Assembly (NCBI GenBank): GCA_009809945.1 | Contig: WTPW01000371.1 | Coordinates: forward strand, 353,675-417,674 | Direction: 5' to 3' | Length of the DNA stretch: 64,000 bases | Source: Gigaspora margarita | Taxonomy: Eukaryota; Glomeromycota; Glomeromycetes; Diversisporales; Gigasporaceae | In this document: positions 34,788 to 48,239 of the stretch, in pieces | How positions within the stretch are numbered: position 1 is the first letter of the stretch | Layout: each line of letters starts with the position of its first letter | Position numbers and translations under genes: made by a program | The notes under the pieces: generated by a model | The model's database searches: none | Told to the model about the DNA's origin: nothing | Seen by the model: the letters and a program-made list of their open reading frames with translations, nothing else

Positions 34788-35639
34788 CCTCTCTATTTCT
34801 TAAAATTTTGACATAAAACTAACACTTGTTTAACTAATCAAAATGTAGTATCAGCTTTAAAAATTGGTTAACCAATAGAATGTTGTTTTTTTTTGTTTGA
34901 TATTTATTTTTTATTACCCTTTTTGCAAAATATTTATATTATGTTAAACAAAAAATCAATTTGGCATGGCCTTAGTAATTAATTTTAGTTTACTTAATAA
35001 AAAAATTAAGTTTTATATATACTAAAATTAAAATGCATATTTAATAAATACATAGATCGATAGTATAGTAGGTAATGGTCCTGGGTCATGCTTGCAAGGT
35101 CACCAGTTTATGTCTAATAGAAGACAAAATCTGTGCTAGAATTACAAGTAGTAATGATTTATTAGAGGATTTGTACAAAATATATGAGTTGTAAAATATA
35201 GCCACTAAGTTATGCAATACCAGAAAAGAAAAAATCCAACAAGAAACCTTTAAATATAAGAACTTTCTAGTTAAAAGACAATTTGGCTAGTGGATCATGT
35301 AAGTTAGGAAACTGTGAATCTTGAAGCTAAAGATTCTATACTGCAGAACTATAAAACTGATATATTATATGACAGACTTAATAAGTATGAGTCATCTTAT
35401 GAGTATAGTAACAAAATCAGTAGCCAGCTGCTACTATTTAATGATCTCTATTAAATGATAACTCTGGCCTTTAAAGAAATGTAACAGATCCTAAAGGTGT
35501 CTAAGGACCTTTAGAACAGCAGAGAGAGAAAAATAAAAAGCATATTTATATTAAAACAGCTATTAAAACTATATCAATTATAGAACATATTATATCTGTT
35601 AATTTAAAAGTGTTAGTTTATAATAAAAATTATAATAAA
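34788..35639. other. Gene-free stretch
   Basis: AT-rich, moderately less biased between 35060 and 35520. No reading frame or bounded repeat was recognised. Confidence 0.45.
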
Positions 35640-36730
35640 ACTATATGAATTTACTATAAACTTTAAGCTTCTCATTATTTTCAACTTACATATTAACTTT
35701 TTTTCAAATTTTGGGATTAAGCATATTGAAAATAGTAAATTAAGGTTACTTCAAACACTTTTTTAAAAAATTTGCAAATTTTGCATATTTTCTTAATAAA
35801 ATTTTTTTTTTAAAAAAAAATTCTAGTTTTAAAAGTATTATTATATATATAATTTTATACTAAACAAAGTTTACTTAGGAGACAAAATAGGTTGGCTTAG
35901 GGAAAAAATAAGTTAGCTACCATATTCTATATGAATAAGCACTTCCTTTTTTTGAAAGTTTAAATTCAAATAACTTGAAAACTATCTAATCAAACTTAGT
36001 TAATTTTATTAATTTAAACTTTATAAATCTATAAATTTAATAAATAAATTTTTTAAGTTTGATTAGATAATTTTCAAAATATTTGAGTTTAAAATTTCAA
36101 AAAAGGAAATGCCTATTCATGACAAAATACAGTATATACTAAAGCTAAAAATTTTTATTTTGTAATATAAACCCTTTTTCTTTGTCAAAATAACCTGCTT
36201 TGAACTTTTAATTAAACTTGTTCAGCATGTAATTCTACTTATATTAAAGTGTTTTCTCAAACCTTTTACTAAATAAAAAATAGGTTAAAAAAAAATTTTT
36301 TCTAAAGAAAAATTTTTTTCTAACTTTAACTCCATTTTTCACTTAATAAAAGGTTTAGAAAACACATTTTGACTTCAATATAAGTAAGAATTACATACTG
36401 AAAAGTTTACTTAGAAGCCCAATTAAATTATTTTGACAAAAAAAGGTTTTTCTATTACAAAACAAAAAACTTTAACTTTAGTATATAGCTAACTTATTTT
36501 TTACTAAGATAACCTATTTTGTTGCCTAAGTAAACTTAGTTTAGCAAAAAAATTTTACATATAATAACACTTTTAAAACTAAAAATATTTTTTCTTTTTA
36601 AAAAATTTTATAAGTGTTTTAAGTAACTTTAATTTACTTTTTCAATATACTTAATTCCAAAATTTGAAAAAAAAGTTTATATTTAAGTTGAAAATAATAT
36701 AAGGCTTAAATTTTATAATAAATTTATATA
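35640..36730. mobile_element. Large palindromic element with a nested foldback
   Basis: The right arm (36300-36730) is the reverse complement of 35640-35930 plus 36135-36290, with the centre near 36295. Shared blocks include AAACTTGTTCAGCATGTAAT, CCTTTTACTAAATAAA, AAAATAGTAAATTAAGGTTA and TCAAATTTTGGGATTAAG. The left arm is interrupted at about 35930-36135. The same arm sequence recurs at 46670-47280 and 50890-51503. Non-coding. Confidence 0.75.
35930..36135. mobile_element. Foldback inserted in the left arm of the large palindrome
   Basis: TATTCTATATGAATAAGCAC-TTCC and AACTATCTAATCAAACTTA on the left are mirrored by AAGTTTGATTAGATAATTTT and GGAAATGCCTATTCATGACA. This 205-bp segment has no counterpart in the right arm, so it is a later insertion. 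Confidence 0.7.
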
Positions 36731-38280
36731 TTTTTATTATAATTTTTATTATAATTTATCATCTAGCATAATATGTTTTATGACTGATATTAAAAACTAG
36801 TAAATTATACATATGTGATATTTTACAAAGTTATGATATCTTGATTAACTTAAACAGGACCCCGAAATATACATAAATAGGTAAGATGACTTTTAAATAT
36901 TTTATTAATTGCTATACACAAGACTTTTTTATAAGATTAGTACTCAAAATTTATACCTTACAATCAAAAAAATTAAAAAAAATATGCAAAATAAATTCTA
37001 ACCTCAGTTAAAGTATAAAATTTTATATAAGCTATAGCAAAACATAAAATTACAATTTTTAGTAGTAGTAGCGTGTTATTTTTTTAAAAAAAATTCTTTA
37101 ATTCTCACGCATATAAACTTGCGCAATGCAAATTCTGCATGCAAATATCCAGATTTAGTTACAAGATAAGAATTACATAATAATACTGTAATAGTTTTTC
37201 TTTACAAGAATAATATAATAGCTTATATAAATTTTATTTAATTAAATAAAGAAAAAAATAATATGGATTCAAAACTGTTGCACATAATATATTGAATAAA
37301 TTACTAAAATTACTCTCACGCTACTATCTAACTTGCCACTACAATACTTATTTGAATTTATTTTAATTTACCCTAACTCTAACCCCAACGATTCAACTAT
37401 TAACCCTACCTTAACTACCTAACTCTAATACAGAAAATGGTAAAGTGGTCCAGCAAAAATTTCACAAACCAAGAACAATAACCTAACACAATATATAACA
37501 GCATCACAAACTCAGCACTAACAACAAACATATCCAGTAATGTACCAAAAAAGCAAAACATGATAGTTATCTATTCTGAATCTGAAAAAAATTACTACTG
37601 TATAAATACAATGCTAAAGCAAAAAAAAAATAGAAACTGATACTTTGCTGCACCAGTGATGAAAGTGATTCCACACCAATGACATTAACATGGCAGCGAT
37701 GAAAAAGCTCAAGATAATGTGACGACAGTAAAAAAGACTCCACTCCAATAACAAAGAAAACTCCAGGAAATGTAAATAGATAAAACTAACAAATAAATAA
37801 AAATAAATTAAAAAAAAGTAATAACCGTCCAAAAAATCACTGCTCAGATATTAATAAACTTCTCTTTTACAGATCTATAGCTGATTCGAAGAAGAAAAAG
37901 CATTAGCAGTTACCCTTTACAAGTTTACTTTTTGATACTTGAAAGCATTCAATAAGAAAAAGTTCAAGTTAAATAAAAAGATAAATAAATTTAAATAAAA
38001 AACAAGACAAAAAAAAATACTTATCTTGAACAACATGATTTAAATCTTCAAATTCGAAGAAGGGAAAAGCATTAGCAGCTGCTGTTTACACAAACTCTGA
38101 GGCACCTATGAAAGAACTGGATGACAAACACCAATGACAAGAAAAGATATTCTGGAACTAAGAATAAATACTAGTTATTAAATTAATAATAAAAAAAAAA
38201 TTAAAAAACAAAAAAAAATTGAATTACTTATCTTAAATTACTGCTGTACTGTCCTGTGTAATCTGATCATTGCTTATTTA
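36731..38280. other. Gene-free stretch with weak repeats
   Basis: A segment with TTCGAAGAAG..AAAAGCATTAGCAG occurs twice (about 37874-37912 and 38051-38085). CACCAATGACA and ACTCCA..AATAACAA-type blocks also recur between 37650 and 38150, suggesting two to three diverged tandem units. A degenerate CCCTAA-like patch is at 37370-37430. No gene was established. Confidence 0.45.
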
Positions 38281-38960
38281 TAAATAAATTATAAGTAAAA
38301 ATAATATTTAATAAAATATTAATTTAAATAAAAAAAACATTAAAAATTTAAAATAAATAATAAAAAAAAATAAAAATTTAAACAAAAAAAAATTAAAATA
38401 TAAATAAAAAAAATAAACCCTAAAAAAATAAAAAGTTACAATCAAAAAAATAAATATAAATAAAAAAACTGTTAAATATGATAAATAAAAAAAGTTACGT
38501 TACATTAAAAAAAAATAAAAAAATAAAAAACTGTTAAATACGGTAAATAAAAAAGTTACATTACATTAAAAAAATGAAAAAAAGAAAGAAAAAAAATAAA
38601 TAAAAAATAAAAATAAAAAAAGTTCATTAAAAAAATTAAAAAATAATAAAAAGAAGCAAAAAAATAAAAATCGAAAAAAATTTAAATAAAAAAAATTAAA
38701 TAAATAAAAAAATAAAAAAAGATAAAAATAAAAAAAAACATAATATAAATTAAAAAAGAAAAAAAAAATAAAAGAAAACAAAAAAATAAACTAAAAAAAA
38801 CTTTAAAAAAATCAAAAAAAATTTAAATAAAAAAAATTAAAATAAATAAAAAAATAAAAAAATATATAATAAAATTAAAAAAAAATTATAAAAAAAAAAA
38901 AAAAAAAAAAGATAAAAGAAAATACATAAAAAAGAATATAATTAAAAAAAAAGAAAAATC
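38281..38960. repeat. A-rich low-complexity tract
   Basis: Almost 700 bases composed of AAAATAAA/AAAAATTAAA-like words with very few C or G. The minus-strand open frame 38781-38566 (poly Phe/Leu/Tyr) is a by-product of this composition. Confidence 0.8.
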
Positions 38961-39951
38961 AATATTCAATTAGGGATTGGACACAAGTAGAAATTATTAT
39001 TATTAGTTTACTTGGGTCACTCAGGTAGATTATTATATGCGATATATTTAAAAAAACCTCCCTCCGATATTAAAAAAAATAAGTGAATAAAAAAATGTGT
39101 TTTTTTACTTATTTATTTATTTATTTATATTTTGTTTTGATCCTTATTTTGAAATACTGCCCATGGTGTTATTGTTTTGGTTTAAAAAATTAGGTGGCTT
39201 TAGTTAAAACAAAGGGTAGTGACCAAATTTATGCTAAAAATACGCAAATTAAACTCTTACATGTAGAATTTTAATATACAAATACGCAACTTAAAAATCT
39301 AATTTTTTTAATAATTTTTTAAAATAATACGAAATTTAAATCTTACTTTATTTAATTTATCTATGGTGGCGATGCATTCTCTGACCTGATCTATCTATGT
39401 ATATTTCGGGGTTCTACTTAAACTACTGCATAGAATTTTGCAGTTTTTTTATTTAAAAGCTTTAGATTTAACTAATATTTTGTACAATTTTAGCTTTATA
39501 TTTTGTTTATATAACTCAATATAAATTTTTAAAAAGTGTCAATAATAATATAGTACCTCTGTAATTGTTAAATAAAGAATACTATAATTAATTCTAAATT
39601 ATATCACACTCTTTTTTGAAGTGCCAAATTACTATAAATACAAAACTCTCTTGCTTGTCTATATACTAACAGCCATAATATACTATAGTACAGTTTGTAT
39701 TTCTGTACTTTTATAATACTTTGTTATTAGTTGCTCTACTAGCCTCAATTTCTGAGAAGTATTTCATGGGCTAACAATTGATAGTGATATGAAATTCATT
39801 ATAAGAACTAGTACTAAAATTATGAGAAACTATATGTGAGTTTGAAAACTCTCTATATGAGCCACAAATTCTGTAGGAATTATCCAAATTACCTGTTTTG
39901 TAAGAATAATTGAAGTGAAAATAAAAGAACTATGTAATAAAAAAAGAATCC
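38961..39951. other. Gene-free stretch
   Basis: AT-rich DNA without a supported gene or clear repeat. Confidence 0.45.
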
Positions 39952-40351
39952 TACAGTGTGCGAAATTTAAAGACTACACAAACTTTCCAAGCTAATAACT
40001 TATGATCTAAAAAAGATATTTTAAAAGGAAGCTACTATTTTATAGCTAAATCAATTTATTACAACTTAACAGCCTTAATTTTAAAAAGTTATAATAACTT
40101 TTCAAAATATATAGCTTTAAAAATATAGTATTTTTTATATAATATGTAAAAATTTAACCAAAAATGGGACAAATCACATGTTTTGGCTTCTTGTTATTGG
40201 CTAATTTTAAAATTATTTTTAAAATATTTTTTATTAATTAATTTTTGACTAATAAGAATACAAAAAATCAAAAAAATTTCAAATTTCAATATGAAATTTT
40301 TGAAAATGGGACAAATCACAAAAATGTAGTCTTTAAGTGTCTTGCACTATA
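39952..40351. mobile_element. TA-flanked MITE with CAGTGTGCGAAATT ends
   Basis: TACAGTGTGCGAAATTTAAA(GACTACA) is matched by TGTAGTCTTTAAGTGTCTTG-CACTATA at the right, 400 bp in total, with TA tips. Further inside, TTTTGAAAATGGGACAAATC near the right end is related to AAAAATGGGACAAATCAC near 40162. Non-coding; tips resemble those of 31092-31505. Confidence 0.6.
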
Positions 40352-40424
40352 GAACTAAAAATTATAGTATAAGTATTATTCAACCTTTATGACCCATTCA
40401 CATTACACAATACAAAACCCCAGA

Positions 40425-40715
40425 CATCTAGTACAGAGGTTATATGTTTTGCATTTTAGCAAACCCCCAAAATTTAGAAAGCAAAAAATAGTTTTGGCAA
40501 TTATATTGGCATCCAGTGGTCCAATTTGAATGAACTTTTTTTAAAAAATGAAGCTCTCAGTAAGGTGCATCTAACAAAAAAGGTGCATTCAGTTCTGTTC
40601 ACTGGATCAAGAGTTATTTAAACAAATGAAGTTTTGCCATTTTTAGCAAATTAGGTCAAAATTGGCCAAAATCCAGATATGACCTATATGTGAGATGTTT
40701 ATGGTTCTCACAAAG
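40425..40715. mobile_element. MITE with CCCAGACATCT ends, copy 1
   Basis: It starts CCCCAGACATCTAGTACAGA and ends with a decayed GACCTATATGTGAGATGTTT. A second copy in the same orientation at 50396-50690 matches along its length (CAAAATTGGCCAAAA, GAAGCTCTCAGTAAG, ATGCATCTAACAAAA) and has a better preserved right end. Confidence 0.65.
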
Positions 40716-41605
40716 CAATGATGTTCTAGATACCAAAAGCAAGATCATTCTGCTATTAAGTGTCCAAATATGAAATTTATAAATAAAAAAAAGCATTATA
40801 CTTATTAAAGTACTTACCTCAAAACAATATAAAAAGCTTCAAGAAATAATAAATAAAAATCTTTGTAGTCATTTCTATAATAACAGATACTTGTAGTCCT
40901 AGATTTTTATACAAAAGTATAGGAATATATTATTACAAAAGACAAAAAAAACCTAAAGCAGAAAGACAAAAATTATAACAAATAGCCTAATATTAAATAC
41001 TACAGAGTTAAAATTAAAAAGGTTGATATAAAGTATTCAAATAATATTTAGAACTAGTCCCACTAGAGTATTCCAATAAGACAGATAATGAATATAGTAC
41101 CTGCTAGTATTGTTGAAGTAGTAGCAGATTAGAAAAGAATAAAAAAAATACCAAAACCTCAAGACAAGAAAAAAAACATTAAAAAAAAGCTTAGTACAGT
41201 TTACACAAAAGTAGAGCTTAAACCAGATATTTTTTTTATCTTTACAGTAAATCTTTTTTATAAAATTAATATCTGAATAATTATAATACTAGTTTTTAAT
41301 TTATGAATAATCAGATAATTGAACAAATAACCAGATAATCTTGCAGATTACTAAATAACCTTGCAGATAATCTAAAACCTATTAAGTAACTAGATATTCT
41401 AAGGATATTACAGGTAATCTTGTTAGTTTTGTATTGATATTTGTTGCATATTGGATTTCAAATAGGTTTTGTACATGTACATATATATTGTATATATGTA
41501 CAGTACAACTACAGTACATATGTACAGTACATATATACAGTACATATGTACAGTATATATAACATATATATATACTAAGGTTTTGCAAAAACTGGCATGT
41601 GCATT
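40716..41605. other. Gene-free stretch with a GTACAGTACATAT microsatellite
   Basis: At about 41470-41575 tandem GTACAGTACATAT/TATATATGTAC units form a palindromic microsatellite. The three short open frames there are by-products. Nothing else seen. Confidence 0.55.
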
Positions 41606-41613
41606 ATTAAAAC

Positions 41614-41864
41614 TAGTGTTTCTCAAATTCAAATCAAATATTGGGTCAATTTGAATTTGATCAAATCAAATTGACCTTGATTTGAATTTGATTTGAATTT
41701 GAATTTTTAATAGTAATTTTCAAATCAAATCAAATATTTGTCAAATCAAATCAAATTTGGCCATATTTGAATTTGATCAAATCAAATATAGTCAAATTTG
41801 AATTTGAATTTGATCAAATATTTGATTCAAATATTTGAAGATCAAATCAAATTGCAGAACCCTA
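41614..41864. mobile_element. hAT-type MITE, family 2, copy 1
   Basis: It begins TAGTGTTTCTCAAATTCAAA and ends AAATTGCAGAACCCTA. The perfect 8-bp duplication ATTAAAAC flanks it (41606-41613 and 41865-41872), which indicates hAT. The 251-bp interior is almost entirely CAAATTTGATTTGAT-like words that pair with each other. Opposite in orientation to copy 2. Confidence 0.9.
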
Positions 41865-42461
41865 ATTAAAACATAGTTTCTATATCATATTGGCATATAT
41901 TTATAGTACATATGCTAGCACTATTGGCTGAAATTGTTTTATACTTGTTGAAATATTTTGACATTTGATATTTAGGCTACTAAAATATCTAAATATTGTT
42001 GAAATCCTAAATTATGCCAAAATATCTAAATATATTAAAATATCTAAATAATATTAAAATGTCTAAATAATATCAAAATATCTAAATTAAGAAAAAACAA
42101 AAGAAATTAGACCTATTAATCAGTTTGACTAAAACCACTGGTCCTGTAGTCCTTTTTAAAACTAACTTTTTAAGGGACTGACCAAAAAGACTATTAGTCT
42201 AAATATAGTTAGCTTTAAATTATTGTAACAATTAGATGTATCCTAATTTTTTGTGATATGTGAGATTAATTTTTAGAGGCTTAGATAACAATAATAAATT
42301 TAAATATTTTAAATTAGAGTTTTTCTTATTTAATGTTTATTTTATATTTTGCAAATTATTAATTTGTCTTTGCTTTCAAACTAAATATTAAATATTTTTG
42401 GATAAATGACAAATTAGTATTAGCGTTAGCAATTAAGATTAGTTATTTTAGTTTTGCTATC

Positions 42462-42741
42462 TAGGGTTCCACAATTTGATTTGATCTTCAAATATTTGAA
42501 TCAAATATTTGATCAAATTCAAATTTGACTATATTTGATTTGATCAAATTCAAATCTGGCCAAATTTGATTTGATTTGACAAATATTTGATTTGATTTGA
42601 AAATTACTATTAAAAATTCAAATTCAAATCAAATTCAAACCCAAATATTTGAATCAAATCAAATTCAAATCAGGATCAATTTGATTTGATCAAATTCAAA
42701 TTGATCCAATATTTGATTTGATTTGAATTTGAGGAACCCTA
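42462..42741. mobile_element. hAT-type MITE, family 2, copy 2
   Basis: It begins TAGGGTTCCACAATTTGATT and ends TTTGAATTTGAGGAACCCTA. The perfect 8-bp duplication TTGCTATC flanks it (42454-42461 and 42742-42749). The TAGGGTTCC ends are better preserved than in copy 1. The interior (280 bp) is the reverse complement of copy 1 with indels. Confidence 0.92.
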
Positions 42742-42789
42742 TTGCTATCATTTGCCTTGGTAAAGGCTAGCTCTATCTCCCACTCACTA

Positions 42790-43200
42790 TTCCTAGTTAG
42801 TTGTTGGACTCTATAGCTACAGTAGTAGTGCAAGGACCTATTAGTAGATAGTTAGGCTTTGTGACTATATGTAACAGCATACAGACCTTAATAGTGAATA
42901 GTTAGAAACTGCAGCTACAAGGACCTTATTAGTAGATAGTTAGGCTCCACTGCTGTCGTGGCAGTGCAAGAACCTTATTAGTAAATAGTTAAACTCTGCA
43001 GTTGTAGTAGTAGTGCAAGGGACTTGTTAGTGAATAGTTAGGCTTTGCAGTTACAGTAGCTGCACAAGAACCTTAATAATAGATAGTTAGGCTCTATGGC
43101 ACAGTACAAGACCTTATTGGTGGATAGTTAGACTCTGTGGCTACAAGGGCAGTGCAAGAACCTTATTAGTAGTTAGTTAAACTCCATGACTATAGGAACC
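42790..43200 (+). repeat. Minisatellite of about 50-60-bp units
   Basis: About eight imperfect units of the form GTGCAAGAACCTTATTAGTA-GATAGTTAGGCTCTGCAGCT-ACAGTAGCA run head to tail. There is no spacer structure as in CRISPR arrays and the units are strongly diverged. Confidence 0.8.
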
Positions 43201-44310
43201 TGAAACAGATGCTAATAATAACTTTGGGCATATGATAAATATTTTTCTTATATTTGTATTTTATATATTAGTTAGGGTATGGTTTAGGATCTTGGGTTTA
43301 GAAAATTTTGGAACTAAGAGATCAGTAGTTTATGCATTTAACAAGTTGTAAGAATGATTGGTATGGGTTCAAATAATCAGTCCTAGACTAGAGGTTTTGA
43401 CATAGGTATTAATGTTAGAGTATAAACACTAGAGCTTGTTTGGGTAGCGAACCTATTCCTATTAGTGCTTTTAATTGGTTCGTCCAGTCCATCTTGGTCA
43501 AAGACTAGCAGTTTTTAAAAAGTTAAGCTGGACTATGGTCCAGAACTAATTAGGAATAATCAATATGAAACCGGACAGATTGATTATTATACCAATTAAA
43601 TGTTATATAAATTGCACTAACATATTAATTTATTATCTATTATTATTATAAACTCCATTCAAAAGATTAATTTATTACTTGTTTCATTACATAAAGCTAC
43701 CTTTAAACAAATGTCCAAACCTGTCTATTATTATTAAAACTAGTAATAATAATGCATATGAATTTTGAAACTCTGTATATGATTTTTGCAGGTATATTTT
43801 TATATGACATAATGCAGGTCAATTTATTTCAAGCATTTGGAAGTTCCCAACTAGAAAAAATTAATATAAATTATGAACAAGGTCAAGAGTGAAACAAAAT
43901 CCTTAATATTCTAGCAATGGAGCATTTTTTATAATCCAGGTATAATGCTGTACATTACATACATCATGTATAAAAAGCACTAAATAGCTTATTACTAATT
44001 AAAATTAAATATATACTTAGTTGTGCTTTGTCTTTAAAGTTCAAAGTGCAGTAGTAATAATATTTAATTTATTTATAAATAATTTTATTGTTTATATTAA
44101 ATTTAGACATTTAGTTACATAGTATTTTATTTAGTCAACTATTTAGATATTTAGTCACATAGTATTTATTTAGACAACTATTAGGCATTTAGTCAAATTT
44201 AGGCTTTTGATATTTCAAAAAAAATGATGCCATGTCAAAATATATTTAGACACAAATTGCCTAAATGGTTGACAAAATAAAGCATTTCAACTAACAACAT
44301 TAATATGTAC
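43201..44310. other. Gene-free stretch
   Basis: No supported gene. Short related words (TTAGTCACATAGTATTTATT) repeat at about 44110-44200. Confidence 0.45.
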
Positions 44311-44665
44311 TACAGTACCGGACAGTAAAAGACATCTACTCATTATTAGTAAAACTTTAAATTGTTATAACTTTTTTAAAAAAAATTAAATCAAAAAACC
44401 CTCGACAAATTGATAGATTTTTAGATAAACTACATTTCTGTTAGAGGAATTTTTCTTATTTTTAATTTTAAAAAAGTTATAAGGCATTAAAGTTTATATG
44501 AGTTCAAAAAATTGGCATTTAATATAGAAAAAAAGAAAACATATATAGGTTTTTAGCCAATCCAAATCGATTGCACAAAATTAGCCAATCAGAATTGATT
44601 ATGTAAGCACCCAAAATTGGCACCTATATGTATAGATTGGATATCTTTTACTGTCCTGTACTGTA
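44311..44665. mobile_element. Tc1/mariner-type MITE with TACAGTAC ends
   Basis: TACAGTACCGGACAGTAAAA(GACATC) is matched by (GATATC)TTTTACTGTCCTGTACTGTA. TA plus CAGT ends fit Tc1/mariner. 355 bp, non-coding. Confidence 0.75.
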
Positions 44666-46669
44666 TATATATTTTTGTTATACTTATAATTTAATTTTTT
44701 TGATTTTTTTAATATTTTTTAATATTTTTTTTTAATTTTAACTATTTTTATTTATTTATTTTTTTATTTATTTTTTATTTTTTTAACTTTTAAATTTTTT
44801 AAATTTTTTTACAATTTTTATTTAAATTTTGTTATTTTTCAATTTTTTAATTTTTTAAATTTTTTTGTATTTTTTTATTTTTATTTTTTATTTAATTTTT
44901 TTTTAGATTTAATTTTTAATGATTTTATTTTCATTTTTTTTAATTTTTTTAAATTTTTTTTTGTTTTTTTTTATTTTTATTTTTTATTTAATTTTTTTTA
45001 GATTTAATATATTTTTTATTTTTCACTTTTTTTTATGGATAGAGTACAATTATTTATATTTTAATAGTGATCATATTACTAATTTTTCTTACAATAACAT
45101 TCAATTAAAATTAGGTGATGATTATAAATTATTTTAGGTTATTTATATTGTACTATCTAGGAAAATCCCAATTATCCTAGGAAAATTGATGATATATACA
45201 ATTAAATTTTTTTAATATAATATATGCTTTAAAGTTTTACTACTATATATGGAAGGTTTTGATTTATATGCCACAAAGTTTTGGCTAAAATAGTTGTATT
45301 CTTAAAAATCCTTATCAATAGCATATTTTTTGCTCCTATATAAAAATTTTTTTGTGCAATGATTATATATGAAAATGATTAATATTGTACTCTACTCTTA
45401 AAATTTTTTAAAAATGTTTTTGTTATTTTAATTATTGCTATATTTATTTTTTTTTTATTATTAAATTATTTTTTTTTAAAATTTATTTATTTTTAATTAT
45501 CACTATATTTATTTTTTTTATTAAATTATTTTTAAAAACTTTTTAATTATTTTAATTATTACTATGTTTATTTTATTTTTTTTATTAAATTATTTTTTTT
45601 CATTTATAAAGTTTTTTTATCATTATTTTAATAGTTCACTTTTTTTATCTTATTTATTTATTGTTTTGTTTTTTGTTTAGTTTATTTATTGTTTATTCTT
45701 TTTTTCTTTGTGTTCTTACTGGTAGTTAGATGTTAATAGGTAGATAAATAGACTAATGGATATTTGAATACTTTTACATGTAGAAAGATAGAATGAATAG
45801 ATGTTTTAGAGTAAGTTTTGCAGGTGCTTTTTACTTATCAAATTATTGCTTGCTTTTGGTATTCTCAACTTTTATTAATTTTATCTTTTGGGCATGTACA
45901 TATATGCAATAGTAGGAATAAAAAGTAAATTTGAGTTATTTCTTACTATAGGAATAACCAAAAATTTACTTTACTTTTTATTTTTACTATTGCATATATG
46001 TGCTTCCATTATTTATTTTTCTATTTAAAATTTTAATGAATATCCGAATCATATTCATCAAATATTATAGTCTAATATACTGCTTTAATTTATATTTGGA
46101 TATTTGCAATTACCTGCAAATATCACAAATATTAATAGATACTTATGGATACAAACAGATATCTGTAGATACCTGCCAGATTATTCTTTTTAAAACTAAT
46201 AGATAAAGGCTATTACCTGTAAACTATTTATAATATCCAGATATGTGCTAACTATACAGATATCTGAATAAGCAAATAATAGTTCTAACTTTTACACAAA
46301 AGCAAAAAAGAAATTAAAAATAAAGAATATAATTTAGAGAAATTATTTAAAGAATTACTTATAATTTGTAATGCACTATTTCAGAAAATAAAACAAAAAA
46401 AGAACCCATAAATATTCTGGAATCTGAAGATTTGGTTATTGCTAAACTATCGTAGTATCTATACTTTAAAATCAATAGATTGAATATAGTAACAATTATT
46501 TATTATACCAGAACTTTTATAGCATTGCTATACAATTATATAGCAATATACTATTGGTTATACAAAGTAAGTTATATAACATATATACATACTTGTAATT
46601 TTTGATATAGGCAAAATTAGAATACCAAAATTTCTAGTAAAATTTTGTGCTTTTAGATTAGGGATAAAA
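44666..46669. other. T-rich tracts and gene-free DNA
   Basis: 44690-45020 and 45405-45700 are low-complexity T-rich tracts (TTTTATTTTTAA-like words), in the opposite strand sense to the A-rich tract at 38281-38960. A TTAA-type element lies between them. The rest has no recognised content. Confidence 0.5.
45036..45397. mobile_element. Probable TTAA-type MITE
   Basis: TGGATAGAGTACAATTATT at the left is matched by AATATTGTACTCTACTC at the right; TTAA follows directly (45398-45401), while the left flank reads TTTA. The right-end words AATCATTTTCA and TAGAGT resemble the element at 34396-34783. Confidence 0.55.
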
Positions 46670-48239
46670 TCTTGCAATTAGATTAGAGTTTGAAAAGTTT
46701 ATTTGTATAATAACAGGCCCAGAACATGTTTTTTTAAAATAGATCAAAATGCTATCTATAATTAAAATTTTAAAAAAACATAAATTTACTATATAACTTT
46801 GAGCTAAAATACTCTTAAATCTTACTTATTAACTTTAAATTAAAAGTTTTGGAAATATAGAACAAGGGGAGAAAAAAAAATTAAGCTTAAAAATTGAATA
46901 AAATTTTGCTAATTTTGTACAAAACAAAATGTAACTTGGCCAAAATCAAATATTTGCCAATTTTAAAATGATAAATATATGTAAAAACATGCTCTGAACA
47001 ACTTTACTTAGGAGTTAGAAGTAGGTTACCTTGTAATAAAAATGGGTTATCTATGTACTAAAGTTACACTTTTTGGATTTTCAATATAAACCCCCTTTTT
47101 TTTGTCAAGATAACATGCTTTGGGCTTCTAAGTAAACTTGTTCAGCAAATAATTCTACTTAAATTAAAACCAAAGCATGCTTTTTAGAACCTTTTACTAA
47201 GTAAAAATAGGGATAGAGTTGGAGAAAAATTTTTTTTTAAAATAAATTTTTTATAGTGCAGTAAAGCTTAACTAGACATTGTTTCAATTTTGTATATGCA
47301 GTATAACCTAAATTAACCAATAAAATTGCTAGAATAGGTAATACAAATTTAATAAAAATTTTTTTAAAAAATTTTATTTTTAGAATTTAGTAAAATACTA
47401 CTATAGCAATAACCACACACTATATAAAATCTGGTATTACATAAAATTAAAACAATAAAACAATTTGTTAGTTTAGGGTTAGGGTAAGGATTAGGTTAGA
47501 GTTAGAGTGGCATGTTTTAGCAAAGAGGTTCTAACCCAAAATATTGTAAGAATATTTTTTGGTAGAGTACAAGAGGTAGTTTTGTAGATAAAATTTCGCA
47601 TTATAGTTGATTATTAAAAAAAAAACACAATTGCTTCAATTTTATGTTATATCTAATTTTGCAGTCTAATTGGTTAATTAGAAGAAGCATATATCATCAT
47701 AGTAGTATTTTATATAATTCTATTATTTAAATCTGAATTTTGATTAGTCAAAATTTTTTTATAATAAAAATCAAAGTTTTTGATTGGTCAAATTTAAAAA
47801 TCATATATGTTTCAATTTTTATTTTAATATAAAAATAATCTAATTTTAACTTTTATAGAGAGCTTATTTTTAAAATCTGACTGGTAATTTTATAGTGTGC
47901 AAATGGGGCTTTTTTATATATAAAAGTATTTTTTTTACTAAGCAACCCTTTTATAATTTCTAATTAAACTTTGCAGAATCAACTTTTTTGATTCTAATGA
48001 TAGTTAAATTATTAAAATAAATTAAAATTACTTTAGTATATAATACAATATAAGTATTTATTAGTTGTTTACTATAGGTTTTTTATTATGATTAAAAATG
48101 TATGGCATTTTACTTCTATATAAGGCAATTAGTAAAATTCTGCTATTTTTATTATGAAATTTTGACTCTTTAACTGTGGATTACTAAGGTAGATATGGGT
48201 ATTATGTTGCACTACCAATTATGGCACACTGCTAATTTC

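Noticed and set aside
38566..38781. Poly Phe/Leu/Tyr minus-strand frame
   Set aside because: Pure by-product of the A-rich low-complexity tract.
41382..41654. Three short frames with Tyr/Ile/Met repeats
   Set aside because: Generated by the GTACAGTACATAT microsatellite.
42790..43200. Regularly spaced repeats that might suggest a CRISPR-like array
   Set aside because: Repeats and spacers both diverge gradually and units run head to tail; a eukaryotic minisatellite explains it.
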